In this document: positions 1 to 9,697 of the stretch, piece by piece
Position numbering within the stretch: position 1 is the first letter of the stretch
Layout of the letters: each line of letters opens with the position of its first letter
NCBI RefSeq assembly: GCF_900156425.1
Contig: NZ_FTNO01000007.1
Coordinates: 179,028-243,027 of the forward strand
Source: Haladaptatus litoreus
Lineage (GTDB): Archaea > Halobacteriota > Halobacteria > Halobacteriales > Haladaptataceae
Length of the DNA stretch: 64,000 nucleotides
Direction: 5' to 3'
Program-made: the position numbers and the translations under genes
Notes under the pieces: generated by a model
What the model was told of the DNA's origin: nothing
Seen by the model: the letters and a program-made list of their open reading frames with translations, nothing else
Database searches by the model: none

Positions 1-431
1 TCGCGAACGTCCGCGGCGGCGCGTATCTTACCAACCGCCTCTGCCTTCGGAATCACCTTCCGACCCTTCGTGTGACCGCAGCGCTTCGGGAACGTCTGAT
101 CCTCGATGTGGATTCCGGCGACGCCCGCTTTCACGTATTCGCGGACGGTGCGAACGACGTTCGTCGCATTGCCGTAGCCGTTGTCGGCATCGGCGATGAC
201 CGGAACGGACGAACGTTCCTGAATGTTCTTTGCGTTTTCTACCATCTCCGGCATTGTGAGAAGACCGGCGTCGGGGTATCCGGTCTTCGAGAGGGAAGTA
301 CCGTATCCCGTCATATAGATGGTGTCGAATCCGACGACGTCGGCAACGGCGGCCGTGAGTGGGTCATGAACGCCGGGACACTGCAGCAGTTCGTCCTGAT
401 CGATGAGGTCTCGGAGTCGTTCGCGGTACAT
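1..431 (-). CDS. Isocitrate lyase/PEP mutase superfamily enzyme (3' end beyond window)
   Basis: The 143 visible codons are the N-terminal part of a TIM-barrel carbon-carbon lyase. The Mg-binding run DADNGYGN is at residues 81-88 and the family active-site loop KRCGH at 116-120. Members cleave or form C-C or C-P bonds of 2-hydroxy acids (2-methylisocitrate lyase, 2,3-dimethylmalate lyase, oxaloacetate decarboxylase, PEP mutase). The exact substrate cannot be read from this half. The ATG at 431 gives the normal family start. It lies just downstream of, and on the same strand as, the isochorismatase-like gene, so both are probably co-transcribed in a degradative operon. Confidence 0.88.
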   Translation of the reverse strand, partial: MYRERLRDLIDQDELLQCPGVHDPLTAAVADVVGFDTIYMTGYGTSLSKTGYPDAGLLTMPEMVENAKNIQERSSVPVIADADNGYGNATNVVRTVREYVKAGVAGIHIEDQTFPKRCGHTKGRKVIPKAEAVGKIRAAADVR

Positions 432-480
432 ATCCTAAAAGGAGTGGCAGCCATCATAACTACTGTGTCACCTGATCGAC

Positions 481-1119
481 TCACTGCGAATGGAAATAGT
501 CGAGGACGTCCGCTGTTGAGATCACGTCGGCATTCTTTGCCCCCATATCGAACAGGTTCGCCTCGTGCTGTTCCGTCGACCGGTCGCCGACGGCTTCGAC
601 CGGAACGATGGTTCGAAAGCCGTTGGCCACGGCGTCGAACACCGTCGCCCGGACGCATCCGCTCGTCGAACACCCAAGGACGACGAGCGTGTCGACACCC
701 AACGTCGTGAGCATCGAGTGGAGTTCGGTACCGTGGAAGGCACTCTGCTGTTGCTTATCGAGGATGTGGTCAGCCTCGTCGACATCCATCCGGTTGTCTA
801 TTTCCGTCCACTCCGTTTCGTCCTGGAGCGTCTTCAGCGCTGGTATTTTCTCGGCGAAAACACCCATATCCGCCGCATCGGGATGTTTCGTAACTGTCCG
901 AGTGAACACCACGGGGACGTCGGCTTCGTGCCCTGCTCTCACGACCTCGTTCGCGTACTCTACCATCTCGGGGAGCACCGACCCGAGCGGGTTATCGGGG
1001 TCGGTCATACCGTTCTGGATGTCCACAACGACGATCGCCGGTCGTTCGCCGAATCCGATTGGATTCTCCGTCATCCCGGCGTGCTCGTATATTTCCTCCC
1101 TCGACTCCATGCTATCCAT
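481..1119 (-). CDS. Isochorismatase-family cysteine hydrolase
   Basis: This 212-residue cytosolic alpha/beta hydrolase has the complete catalytic triad of the family: Asp33 in VVDIQN, Lys122 in ILDKQQQSAF and Cys155 in STSGCVRAT. The SGCVRAT form around the cysteine is typical of N-carbamoylsarcosine amidase, maleamate amidase and related amidases rather than true isochorismatases, so hydrolysis of an amide or carbamoyl group is the likeliest reaction. An internal Met16 (position 1074) is an alternative start, because homologues often begin near there. It sits 49 bp upstream of the lyase gene on the same strand. Confidence 0.88.
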   Translation of the reverse strand: MDSMESREEIYEHAGMTENPIGFGERPAIVVVDIQNGMTDPDNPLGSVLPEMVEYANEVVRAGHEADVPVVFTRTVTKHPDAADMGVFAEKIPALKTLQDETEWTEIDNRMDVDEADHILDKQQQSAFHGTELHSMLTTLGVDTLVVLGCSTSGCVRATVFDAVANGFRTIVPVEAVGDRSTEQHEANLFDMGAKNADVISTADVLDYFHSQ

Positions 1120-1256
1120 TGTGTATCATGACCCAGTTCACGCTCCAGCGTAAAACCGTTGCGGGTGTCGGCCACGGACACGTACAGCAGCAATCCTGAC
1201 GCGAGGCTCTTGACGACTTGCCCGGTCGAGCGTGCACGACGACGAACTCATCGACA

Positions 1257-2249
1257 TCACCCGATCATATAGGCCTCGGCGTATTCCATGGGAAGGACAA
1301 CGCGGTCGGCAACGCCCTCGTACATGCTCGCTGCCGCGTCGAGGAGGTCTGCGGGTGAGGCTTCGACGGTAAACGTCGCGAGCACCTCGTCGGTCACGAG
1401 ATCGGCCATCTCGTCCCACTTTTTCTCCTTCGAGAGTTCGTGAAGGTTCTGACCGAGTGATGTCCAACCGTGGACGTCCAACACGTCGTGGTAGGTGCGC
1501 GTGCTGCCGTAGAAGGCTACTCGACGCCGTACTCGCTCTCGGTTCTCGGCCATCTCCTCCTCGGTGTCGCCGGTGATGACCAGCGGACTGGCGAGTATCT
1601 CGACTTCGTCCGGGTCGCGGTTAGCACGTGCTGCACCCTCCGCGATTCGCTCGGCAATGATATCGTTCGCGTACCGGCTCGACGTGAACGGGTGAATGGA
1701 GAGACCGTCGCACAATTCACCAGCTAGCCTAAGGTTGTACTCGTTCACACCGCCGATGTAAATCGGAATGTTGGGGTGATCGATAGGACCGGGATCGAAT
1801 CGGTCGGTCATCAGCGAAAACGAGTAGTGTTCACCGTCGTAGTCGAGTGCATCCGCCTCACCCTGAAACACCTCCCAAATATGCCGAATCGACTCGATGA
1901 CCTCGCGGAGGCGAGGTCCGGGCGACCTCCACTCGACGCTGAACCGCCGCTCGTTGTGGCCCTTGACTTGCGTACCGAGGCCGAGGATGTATCTCCCATT
2001 TGAGTAGCGAGCGAGATCCCACGCCATCTGAGCGACGACCATCGGACTGCGCGTAAACGAGAGGGCAATTCGATTGCCCATGGTCACTCGGTCGGTGTGC
2101 TCGGCGACGAGGACGTGCGGCAGGAACCCATCGTTGCTATTTTCCATGCTCCACACGCCGTCGAACCCGAGTCGCTCTGCCCGTTCTGCGACCTCGGCTG
2201 TCTCGTCCGAGAGTGCCGGCACTAAGGTATCAATCTGCAGTTCGTGCAT
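1257..2249 (-). CDS. LLM-class F420/flavin-dependent oxidoreductase
   Basis: A 330-residue luciferase-like TIM barrel. The N-terminal region (AERLGFDGVWSMEN) and the block WDLARYSNGRYILGLGTQ are typical of the LLM superfamily, as is the later IPIYIGG strand. In haloarchaea these enzymes normally use F420 or FMN as hydride carrier. The substrate is unknown. It is transcribed in the same direction as the two genes to its left, 137 bp away, and may be in the same unit. A second, more distant LLM enzyme lies at 3106-4101. Confidence 0.88.
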   Translation of the reverse strand: MHELQIDTLVPALSDETAEVAERAERLGFDGVWSMENSNDGFLPHVLVAEHTDRVTMGNRIALSFTRSPMVVAQMAWDLARYSNGRYILGLGTQVKGHNERRFSVEWRSPGPRLREVIESIRHIWEVFQGEADALDYDGEHYSFSLMTDRFDPGPIDHPNIPIYIGGVNEYNLRLAGELCDGLSIHPFTSSRYANDIIAERIAEGAARANRDPDEVEILASPLVITGDTEEEMAENRERVRRRVAFYGSTRTYHDVLDVHGWTSLGQNLHELSKEKKWDEMADLVTDEVLATFTVEASPADLLDAAASMYEGVADRVVLPMEYAEAYMIG

Positions 2250-2378
2250 CGTTGCTCACACCGCTTGCGAGCGTAATAAAGCTACGTCGGGAGTGGCATG
2301 TAAGGATCGCTTTGCACCGACGACTCGTGTTTCGCTACCGACGAAAGGAATAAATCGTCCATTCGAGAATAGATCGTT

Positions 2379-2879
2379 ATGGTTCGACGTATCAATGAGG
2401 TCGGCGAGGGTCGCTATCGAGAGGAGTACGGTCGGTACTACGAAGATTTCGAGGTCGGCGACGTGTACGAGCATCGGCCGAAGCGGACTATCACACAGGA
2501 TGACAACGTTCGGTTTACCCTGCTCACGATGAACAACCACCCGCTCCATTTCGACGATACGTATGGCGAAGACACTGAATTCGGTGAGTGTCTCGTCAAT
2601 TCCACGCTCACGTTATCAGTCGTGACTGGGATGAGCGTGAGCGACGTGAGCTACAAGACAGTCGCAAATCTCGGGTGGGACGACGTTAGACTCACGAACC
2701 CTGTCTTCCACGGTGATACGCTCTCAGCCGAGAGCGAAGTTCTCGGAAAGCGTGAGAGCGAAAGCCGCCCCGATGACGGTATCGTCACCGTCGAGACTCG
2801 GGGGTACAAACAGACCGACGAACAGGTCATCGAATTCGAGCGGTCGATGCTCATTCCGAAGCGCGACACGGACGAATAG
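2379..2879 (+). CDS. MaoC-family hot-dog dehydratase
   Basis: A 166-residue hot-dog fold protein. The hydratase motif is present: acidic residues 41-42 (TQDDN) followed by NNHPLHFDD with His57, which polarise water for addition to an enoyl-CoA. The length and the N-terminal YYEDFEVGDVYEH match the mesaconyl-CoA/enoyl-CoA hydratase-like branch. It is divergent from the LLM gene at 2249, leaving about 130 bp for two promoters. Together with the acyl-CoA dehydrogenase and CoA-transferase at 4.4-6.8 kb it suggests CoA-thioester beta-oxidation-like chemistry. Confidence 0.9.
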   Translation: MVRRINEVGEGRYREEYGRYYEDFEVGDVYEHRPKRTITQDDNVRFTLLTMNNHPLHFDDTYGEDTEFGECLVNSTLTLSVVTGMSVSDVSYKTVANLGWDDVRLTNPVFHGDTLSAESEVLGKRESESRPDDGIVTVETRGYKQTDEQVIEFERSMLIPKRDTDE

Positions 2880-3105
2880 GTTCCCGGTAAGGCGGTGACG
2901 ACAGAAGTACGAAATGAGTACTATGGGAACGACCCAGAGGCGATTCAGGTGACCTCGTTACTACGGTCGCGCTGGATTGGAGATCCGATCCGCGCCACGA
3001 CATCAGAGACGAGTGTGGTCGTATTCTCATTCTAGCCGTGTTGTCCTCGGCCTTCAAAGTCGATGAACGGACGGCTCCCAGCAGAACTACGAACGGTACT
3101 GTCGT

Positions 3106-4101
3106 TTACTGGAACGCCGGGATGACCTCTTCACCGAACAGACGGACCGACTCATGTACGTCCTCGAAATCGCTCCCGGGGAACTGCGTGCGAATGACCA
3201 GATAATCGAGATCCATCTCGTCTCGATACCGTTCGATGTCAGCGATAACGTCATCCGGGCTACCGACGAGGAATCGCTCGTGGCGTAGCTTATCCCACGG
3301 CGATCCGAAGTCGTCGTCTTCGATTGCGTCGTCCTGCCCCCAGTTACTATAGCTCTCGTACTTCCCCATCAGCGGATCGCGGACCGCCTGTTCTGCCTGC
3401 TCGGTGGTCTCCGCGACGAACGCTTCCCGGATGAAACCGACGTCGCCACCGTCGATACCTTTGGTCTGCCGTTCGTCGTAGAAATCGGCCACCTGACGTT
3501 TCGCGAGACCGAATGGGACGTGGGCACCGATGAAACCATCCCCGATACGTCCGGAACGACGGACGCTCGATTCGTTGCTAGCACCGATCCAAATTGGAGG
3601 ACGGGGGTCCTGTAGTGGTTGCGGGCGGATAGAGGTCTCTTCGAGAGTGAAGTGCTTGCCGTGATAGGTTACCGAGTCCTCTGTCCAGAGACGTTTAATA
3701 ATCTCGACGCCCTCAATGAGTCGGCCGGGGCCGTCGGCTTTTGACACCCCGAACACGTCATACTCCTTCTCCCGATAGCCGAGGCCGACGCCGAGTCGGA
3801 ATTGACCGCCTGTCAGGATGTCGATCGTGGCACCGAACTCTGCGATGCGGACTGGATTGTGATATGGGAGGAGACAGAGCGTGGTCCAGAGATCCATCGC
3901 TCCGATGTGTTCCGCAACATGGGCCACGACCGCTTCGTTCAAGAGGTATTGGTCGCTGTTGGTAACGTGGTGTTCGCCGACGGTGACGCTGTCGAACCCG
4001 ACGTCACGCGCGAGTTCCGTCTGTGCAATGAGTTCGTCGCCGATTCCCTGCATGGGTCGAGACTCGTCGTACTGGCTGACAAGGAGTAGGCCGAATTCCA
4101 T
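3106..4101 (-). CDS. LLM-class flavin-dependent oxidoreductase
   Basis: A luciferase-like monooxygenase/reductase of 331 residues if started at the ATG at 4101 (MEFGLLLVSQ). An upstream in-frame ATG at 4116 adds five residues, but the family start is at MEFG. Visible family landmarks are FDSVTVGEHH, the barrel strand LTGGQFRLGVGLGYRE and RPPIWIGASNE. Substrate unknown. It is convergent with the MaoC gene and divergent from the acyl-CoA dehydrogenase gene, so it probably has its own promoter in the 4102-4389 gap. Confidence 0.88.
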   Translation of the reverse strand: MEFGLLLVSQYDESRPMQGIGDELIAQTELARDVGFDSVTVGEHHVTNSDQYLLNEAVVAHVAEHIGAMDLWTTLCLLPYHNPVRIAEFGATIDILTGGQFRLGVGLGYREKEYDVFGVSKADGPGRLIEGVEIIKRLWTEDSVTYHGKHFTLEETSIRPQPLQDPRPPIWIGASNESSVRRSGRIGDGFIGAHVPFGLAKRQVADFYDERQTKGIDGGDVGFIREAFVAETTEQAEQAVRDPLMGKYESYSNWGQDDAIEDDDFGSPWDKLRHERFLVGSPDDVIADIERYRDEMDLDYLVIRTQFPGSDFEDVHESVRLFGEEVIPAFQ

Positions 4102-4389
4102 GTTAATGCATATCATGACGGTCGTGTATTTGTAGCTTCGGGAAGGTTCGATACCTATTCGTCTGGTAGCAGGTAGTCAAGCCCGAACCCGATCTGTGTA
4201 TCAGCAAAAGTGCGCGAACAATTCTCGCTCACGAATAGCGTGTCGTTCCGCTTATCGCGAGTAGACTACGTTCTCGCAACTTCGAATTCCCGAGAAACAG
4301 AATGTATACTTCGAACTAACCGTTGGTGGATACATTCCCATGTGTGTTTTTAGCACAATCTTTATGCGGTTTCTGCCAGTGTGTACGGT

Positions 4390-5568
4390 ATGCTCGAATT
4401 TAGCGAGGAGCAGCGACTCATCCAGAGGGAAGTAAGACGAATTTGTGACGATTTCGACGACGAGTATTGGCGCAAGCACGATAGAAACGCGGAGTACCCC
4501 ATGGACTTCGTTCAAGCACTCGGGGAGCATGGCTGGCTCGGTACCGTCATTCCCGAAGAGTACAATGGTGCGGGACTCGACCCCCTCGAAGCAGCGATCA
4601 TTCTCGAAGAGATTTCCGCCAGCGGCGCGGGCTTCAACGGGTCGATGGCCTGTCATGGAGCGATGTTCATCCCGCGGTCCGTACTCAACTACGGAAGTGA
4701 GGAAATGAAAGAGAAACTGCTCCCTAAACTGGCAACCGGCGAGAAACTGTTGCAATGTTTCGCCCTTACCGAACCCAATGCCGGTTTCGATTCCACCAGT
4801 ATCACGACGACCGCAGAGCGAGATGGTGACACCTATGTTATCAACGGGCAGAAAACCTGGTGTTCACGCTTTCACGCGTCGGACTATATGGTACTCGTCG
4901 CTCGCACGACGCCAAAGGAGGAAGTAGCAAAGAAAACCCAAGGAATGAGCCTCTTCCTCATCGATATTGAAGACGCCAAAGAACAAGGGGCGGTCGACGC
5001 AACCGAGATAGAGAAGAACATCCGTGCGGCAGTTCCCTCGTATGAGATTTGGTTCGAAGACCTTGAAGTGCCTGCAGAGAACCTTATCGGCGAAGAGGGC
5101 AACGGATTTTACCAAGTGATGGACGGTCTCAACGAGGAACGCGTCGTCATCGCCGCCGAAGCTGTGGGGTTGGCACGCGTCGCCATCGATAGAGGCGTTC
5201 AGTATGGTATTGAACGTGAGGTGTTCGACCGACAAATCGGTAGTAATCAGGCGATTCAGCATCCCCTCGCCGACGCTTACGCTCGCATGACGGCCGCACG
5301 CAACATAACATACCAGGCAGCCCGCGCGTTCAAAGAAGGTCGCGATGTCGGTGAGGCGGCCAACATCGCGGCGTACATGGCACGTGAAGCCGCATCCGAG
5401 GCAGCCGATGCCGCCGTTCAGACGCACGGGGGCTACGGGGTCGCTGTCGAATACGATGTCGAGCGATTCTATCGTGAGGCTCGGCTCACCCGTATTGCAC
5501 CGATCAGCGACGAAATGATACTCAATTATATCGGAGAGCACGTTCTTGACCTCCCTCGATCATACTAA
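4390..5568 (+). CDS. Acyl-CoA dehydrogenase
   Basis: A 392-residue FAD flavoprotein that oxidises an acyl-CoA to the enoyl-CoA. Family landmarks are in order: N-terminal helical domain with LGEHGWLGTVIPEEY, FALTEPNAGFDSTS and INGQKTWCS in the beta domain, and the C-terminal QTHGGYGVAVEYDVERFYREAR with RIAPISDEMILNYI. The ATG at 4390 is preferred over the in-frame GTG at 4381 because homologues begin with a hydrophobic-FSEEQ segment. The CoA-transferase gene follows after 6 bp, so the two form an operon: the transferase would activate the acid and this enzyme would oxidise it. Confidence 0.93.
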   Translation: MLEFSEEQRLIQREVRRICDDFDDEYWRKHDRNAEYPMDFVQALGEHGWLGTVIPEEYNGAGLDPLEAAIILEEISASGAGFNGSMACHGAMFIPRSVLNYGSEEMKEKLLPKLATGEKLLQCFALTEPNAGFDSTSITTTAERDGDTYVINGQKTWCSRFHASDYMVLVARTTPKEEVAKKTQGMSLFLIDIEDAKEQGAVDATEIEKNIRAAVPSYEIWFEDLEVPAENLIGEEGNGFYQVMDGLNEERVVIAAEAVGLARVAIDRGVQYGIEREVFDRQIGSNQAIQHPLADAYARMTAARNITYQAARAFKEGRDVGEAANIAAYMAREAASEAADAAVQTHGGYGVAVEYDVERFYREARLTRIAPISDEMILNYIGEHVLDLPRSY

Positions 5569-5574
5569 ACACCT

Positions 5575-6753
5575 ATGTACGCACTCAACGATATCGACGT
5601 ACTCGCCCTCGAAAGTGGTATCAGCGCGCCGTTTTGCACACGAATCCTCGGCGATCTCGGCGCTAACGTTATCAAAATAGAGCGTCCTGGAGTCGGAGAC
5701 GTGAACCGTCACTGGGATACGGCAGTACGGGGGAATTCCTCTGCCCACGTCTGGGTGAATCGGAACAAGAAGAGCGTCGAACTCGATCTTAAAAGCGAGG
5801 ATGGAAACACGATTTGTCGAGAACTCGCTGAAAAGGCCGATGTCGTCGTGCAAAACTTCTCGCCTGGCGTCGTCGAGAGCCTCGGCCTTGACTACGAGTC
5901 GCTACGTGAAGAGAACGAAGACCTCATCTACCTCAACATCTCCGGCTACGGACGGGATGGCCCATACGAGAACCGCAAAGCATACGACATGGTGATGCAA
6001 GGCGAGACGGGCCTCATCATGATGAACGGCAGTCCAGATGCCCCCGCGAAGATTCCACTGTCGATTTGTGACATCAATGCCGCGATGTACGGAACCATCG
6101 GAACGCTCACTGCGTTGTTTCAGCGCGAACGTACCGGTGAAGGCCAAGAACTCGACGTGACAATGTTCGGTGGAATGCTTTCGTGGCTCGGCTATTTCCC
6201 ACTCAAATATTGGTACAACGACGAGATTCCTGACCGCGTAGGGATGCGCCATCATCTTCTCACACCGTACGGCCCACACGAAACAAATGACGGACAGTAC
6301 ATCAACTTCGCCGTTCTCTCGGAACCACATTTCGAACTGTTCTGTGAGGAGGTTATCGACCAACCCGACCTTTTGGAGGATGAGCGCTTTGCTACGAACG
6401 AAAAGCGTATCCAACACCGAGAAACGTTCGAATCCATCGTTGAAGACGAAATTGCGACCGAATCACGTGACCACTGGGCTGCTCGGTTAGAAGCCGTCGG
6501 CATCCCATGGGGAGACGTCAACCAAATCGATGAAGTACTCGACCACCCGCAAACCGACTACTTGGAGATGGTGCGCGAACTCGACACCGAAGCGGGTTCC
6601 GTCAAGTTCATCGACAACCCACTGGACATGAACAAGGCAGAGTTACGCCGGGAGAAGATGCCCGATCTTGGGGAGGACACGAAAGCCGTTCTTCAAACAA
6701 TCGGCTATTCTCAGGAGCAAATCGAATCGTTAGAAGATATCGGAGTCATCTAA
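5575..6753 (+). CDS. Class III CoA-transferase (CaiB/BaiF family)
   Basis: A 392-residue family III CoA-transferase. The N-terminal Rossmann part (ESGISAPFCTRILGDLGANVIKIE), the NRNKKSVELDLK block and NISGYGRDGPY are diagnostic, and Asp138 in AYDMVMQ sits where the catalytic aspartate, which forms the acyl anhydride, is found. It moves CoA between organic acids without ATP. Substrate unknown; carnitine, mesaconate/citramalate and aromatic acids are all used by family members. It is the last gene of the left catabolic block, followed by about 1 kb with no intact gene. Confidence 0.92.
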   Translation: MYALNDIDVLALESGISAPFCTRILGDLGANVIKIERPGVGDVNRHWDTAVRGNSSAHVWVNRNKKSVELDLKSEDGNTICRELAEKADVVVQNFSPGVVESLGLDYESLREENEDLIYLNISGYGRDGPYENRKAYDMVMQGETGLIMMNGSPDAPAKIPLSICDINAAMYGTIGTLTALFQRERTGEGQELDVTMFGGMLSWLGYFPLKYWYNDEIPDRVGMRHHLLTPYGPHETNDGQYINFAVLSEPHFELFCEEVIDQPDLLEDERFATNEKRIQHRETFESIVEDEIATESRDHWAARLEAVGIPWGDVNQIDEVLDHPQTDYLEMVRELDTEAGSVKFIDNPLDMNKAELRREKMPDLGEDTKAVLQTIGYSQEQIESLEDIGVI

Positions 6754-7808
6754 TCATCGGCACACGTCTTCGACTCTCGTTTTACTCGTCTTTGTGTGGT
6801 TGAAGGGACTGATCCGTTCTCATTGTATATGGTATAGCCGATTCGACAAGCGTCATGACGAGTACGCCTGATTTTAATTCTCATTCTAAAATGAGTATTA
6901 AAGAGGTGTAGCTGTGATATCCCACTCCGGATATCACGAGAATTTTGATAGCTATTGATACTCTACCAAGGATTGAATCGAGATTTGTGAGATGTGAACA
7001 TGGATTCTGGGTCTGTGAACGAGTGCACGGAGTCTGTCATTGCAAAAAATGATGTTTCATAGACAATAGCTTTTCCATATGTAATATAATTGTAAATTTG
7101 CACCAGATCATTACAGCTGTAGAATTGTAATGAACGAGATCATAGGAATGCCACACCTTCACATGGATCAGCACTATAGCGTAGTATCAGCAATAATATC
7201 GTAGGCAGGCCCTCGTGGTAAAGAAATGTGTCCGGGGGTTCCCCCTGGCCACGTGGATCCAACTCGGTCACGGATCTCCCAGATTTCAGTTAACGCAATC
7301 TTATGCAGACCACTTGCCCCCACTTAGATCATGGATTCCGAGTTGAGTCAAAATACTCTTGACGACGTACAAAACTCCTATGTCACTGAGTGATTCATTC
7401 CCCGATAAAAGCTACGGGATACTCGTGGAATCATTCAAGTTCACGAACTGTGTCTATGAATAGTTCCCACAACCGTGATCTTCATCCTTTTTTGAGATAG
7501 AATTTGAACAAATGAGTGTTTAAGAGCGGTGCTAACCCCGAGTAAAAGAGCTATTCATTCTCGAATTCTGGAAAGACGGGTTTGGATTTCGTCGATATCG
7601 GCCTCTGAGAGAGCCTCCGAATTGATAACCATAGCCAATAACGGGGTTAGAGGATGCAGGTGCGTTCATCTCATCTACATTTCCACAAATTTTCAAAAGA
7701 ATGTTGACTTTACCACTCGTAACCTACATAATATCCAACCTATTCGTTGGTTAAATGAGGGAGGAGGTTTCAATTCTTATGATATGAAGACATTTCCATT
7801 GGGAATTG
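6754..7808. other. Gene-poor stretch with short protein-like remnants
   Basis: About 1 kb with no intact gene and a visibly higher A+T content than the flanking genes. On the minus strand an open stretch at 7174-7323 (49 codons, no start codon) reads LTEIWEIRDRV, then a WPGGTPGH block, and looks like a gene fragment. A 20-codon reading frame at 7331-7393 on the plus strand and a 25-codon one near 7555-7631 on the minus strand are too short to call. I could not name the source families. It is probably a decayed insertion zone. Confidence 0.4.
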
Positions 7809-8180
7809 CTATTTCGGTCTCATAGGTGCGATGTATTCTGATTTAATGCGGTCACCCTCACGCCACTGAAAGTAGTAATACTCGTTATTGTTAATCGCCT
7901 TTGTCACGATCGATGCTTTTGCAGGGACTTCTTTTTCGACAATCGCACTCCAGTCAATGTCATCGTCCGGAATTCCCTTCTATTGTGCTTTAGCGGCGAG
8001 TTCCTTGGCCATCGCCTGTGTTGTGGAATGGCTGGCAGCGGCACGATAGACCCGAAGGTCTTGGGCATAGTCTGCAACGGCTCGCAACGTCTCACTGTCT
8101 TGTTTTTGGAGCCCCTCGACGATGTATTTCGGAAATAAATCGGAGGGTGTAGGTTTGGTTGATTCCGGCATTGGTGTCAT
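7809..8180 (-). pseudogene. Conserved haloarchaeal small protein interrupted by an amber codon
   Basis: Reading from ATG 8180, 66 codons (KYIVEGLQKQDSETLRAVADYAQDL) end at TAG 7982-7980. The same frame then continues for 56 more codons with clear coding character (YYYFQWREGDRIKSEYIAP) to a TAG at 7811-7809. The two halves together match the length and ends of a common haloarchaeal protein of unknown function with an N-terminal leucine-rich helix and a C-terminal YYYLQWREGDKIKSQY-type block. A single C-to-T change (CAG to TAG) would explain it. It is either a pseudogene, a sequencing error or a readthrough gene; two further amber-split genes occur at 40.6 and 41.8 kb. Confidence 0.7.
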
Positions 8181-8662
8181 ATCTTATTAACCTACAATAG
8201 GTCGTCAAGAGGGATGGATTTGTTGGTTAATTACTCACGAGGCTCATTTGAAATCGCCCCGATTTAATTCCAATTGTTATTCATAAGTTGTTCTCCGCCG
8301 AATATCTCCTCCGCAATTGTTGACTGGAAACACACTCAGAGCATACAGTTATTCGGACGAGTGGCGGGTTGAGATGACCGAGCCACGTTGATCTACCACC
8401 ACAGCAAGCGATTCAGCTGTGACATCGGCAGTGACAGTGACGCGGAGTTGCAGCGGGTTTACCGAAACGACCTCTTCTGCGCCATTGGGTACCTGACCTA
8501 CATCCAAAAGTCCTGGAGTTGGATCGCGAGCTAACGCCTGCTCTCTTCGATAAGTATGAGCACGCGGCGGATGCAGGGCTTCAATTAGCGTTCGAACATG
8601 CAGAGACGCCTGACGGTGGACACTGCCCTTGGACACCCGACAATATGGAGTAGAAATTAGTT
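8181..8662. other. Intergenic stretch with unresolved coding remnants
   Basis: No complete gene. The minus strand at about 8349-8530 reads like the end of a protein (LLDVGQVPNGAEEVVSV and TADVTAESLAVVVD, stop at 8351-8349). The plus strand at about 8465-8653 also has a protein-like tail (ELTPALFDKYEHAADAGL, ending with a stop after PWTPDNME). They overlap around 8.5 kb, so at most one is genuine at that point. Neither has a start codon or recognisable domain. Confidence 0.3.
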
Positions 8663-9388
8663 TCAGATCTTCCTGAGTGCCGCAGTGTAAGTGCACTCGG
8701 AACCATGTCGTACCTCAGCGACCTCCCATCCAGTCCCCATAGCTGCTTCTCGGAGCCGATCAGGGCTGAACAGCCGGAAGAGGAGTGTCTCTCGATCGGT
8801 TTTGTACGTTGTATGGTAGACGCGGTACGCAAGCCCCGGCGTCGGATCGTCCCGGTACCCAACGATCTCTGTGGTGGCCTCGCGTTCTGGATTGTAGCCA
8901 TGCAACAACGCAGTGCCATCAGCCGACGTAATATACGCGAGATCGCCCAGGAACTGCCGTAGCCCGTGCATCGATTTGGTGAGACCGACTTGGGTTCCAA
9001 ACGTGTATGCTGACTGAAAGCGGTCACGAGCAAAGTTCTCACGCAGCGTGAACATATCAACGTGGCGCGCATCCCGAACCCCACGGTCACGCATGGTCTC
9101 AACAAGGTATTCGCTGATCTCGATCGCAACTGTTTCGAATTGCTCTTGGAAGTAGAGTGTATCTCGGCCCGCTCCTGCCCCGATGTCAAGCAGTGGGCCG
9201 TCGAGCCAGGATGCGTCCCACGCACCAGCGTCGCTTTCGGGATCGAACTCGCCGAAATAGAATCGCTTGATTGGCTGTTCACGGGTTTCGGTGCCGTCGT
9301 GGTCGATGAGCGGTTCGTCTTGTTCTCCGTGGTAGTGGTCGCGGATCGCGTGACCAAGGGGATCGTCTCGTGTCACAGTCTGTGACAC
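8663..9388 (-). CDS. Class I SAM-dependent methyltransferase
   Basis: A 241-residue Rossmann-fold methyltransferase. SAM-binding motif I is LLDIGAGAGRD (about residues 66-76), followed by the acidic loop after VAIEIS and the region HVDMFTLRENF. There is no domain that fixes the acceptor. The ATG at 9388 gives a full-length protein starting MSQTVTRDDPLG. It stands alone, with degraded DNA on one side and a divergent creatininase gene on the other. Confidence 0.85.
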   Translation of the reverse strand: MSQTVTRDDPLGHAIRDHYHGEQDEPLIDHDGTETREQPIKRFYFGEFDPESDAGAWDASWLDGPLLDIGAGAGRDTLYFQEQFETVAIEISEYLVETMRDRGVRDARHVDMFTLRENFARDRFQSAYTFGTQVGLTKSMHGLRQFLGDLAYITSADGTALLHGYNPEREATTEIVGYRDDPTPGLAYRVYHTTYKTDRETLLFRLFSPDRLREAAMGTGWEVAEVRHGSECTYTAALRKI

Positions 9389-9697
9389 ACTATCAAATAT
9401 AATAAAACTGGTTTGTTAGTCGGTACCGAGTCACGAAGACTGCGGCTACCAACACCACAGATCCGATCCGGAGACAATCTAGTAGATCCTGTTGCATGTT
9501 TGTACAGAAACGTGCAACTCGCTCAGTGGTGTCTTCGCCAGTACGCAGCGGGTGTGTGTGGCTGGCGTGATGGGCTTGGTTACGGTGGGGTTCATACGTA
9601 TCGTGCCAGCGCCGAGACGGGGACAGATTTATATAACAAACACTATATGAAATAACCTATACATTCACGTTTATACTATCAGAGCTAAGACAGAGAT
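9389..9697. other. Divergent intergenic region with a short dispersed repeat
   Basis: About 310 bp between divergent genes. It contains an 80-codon plus-strand frame (9413-9655) that I do not trust: it lacks any domain and its composition is unlike its neighbours. A 24-bp segment at 9531-9554 is 22/24 identical to 18042-18065, suggesting both places carry remnants of one element. A T/A-rich stretch (ATATAACAAACACTATATGAAATAAC-type, around 9630-9660) could hold the creatininase promoter. Confidence 0.35.

Noticed and set aside
9413..9655. 80-codon gene upstream of the creatininase
   Set aside because: No domain, atypical composition, and it includes a dispersed 24-bp repeat; treated as intergenic.
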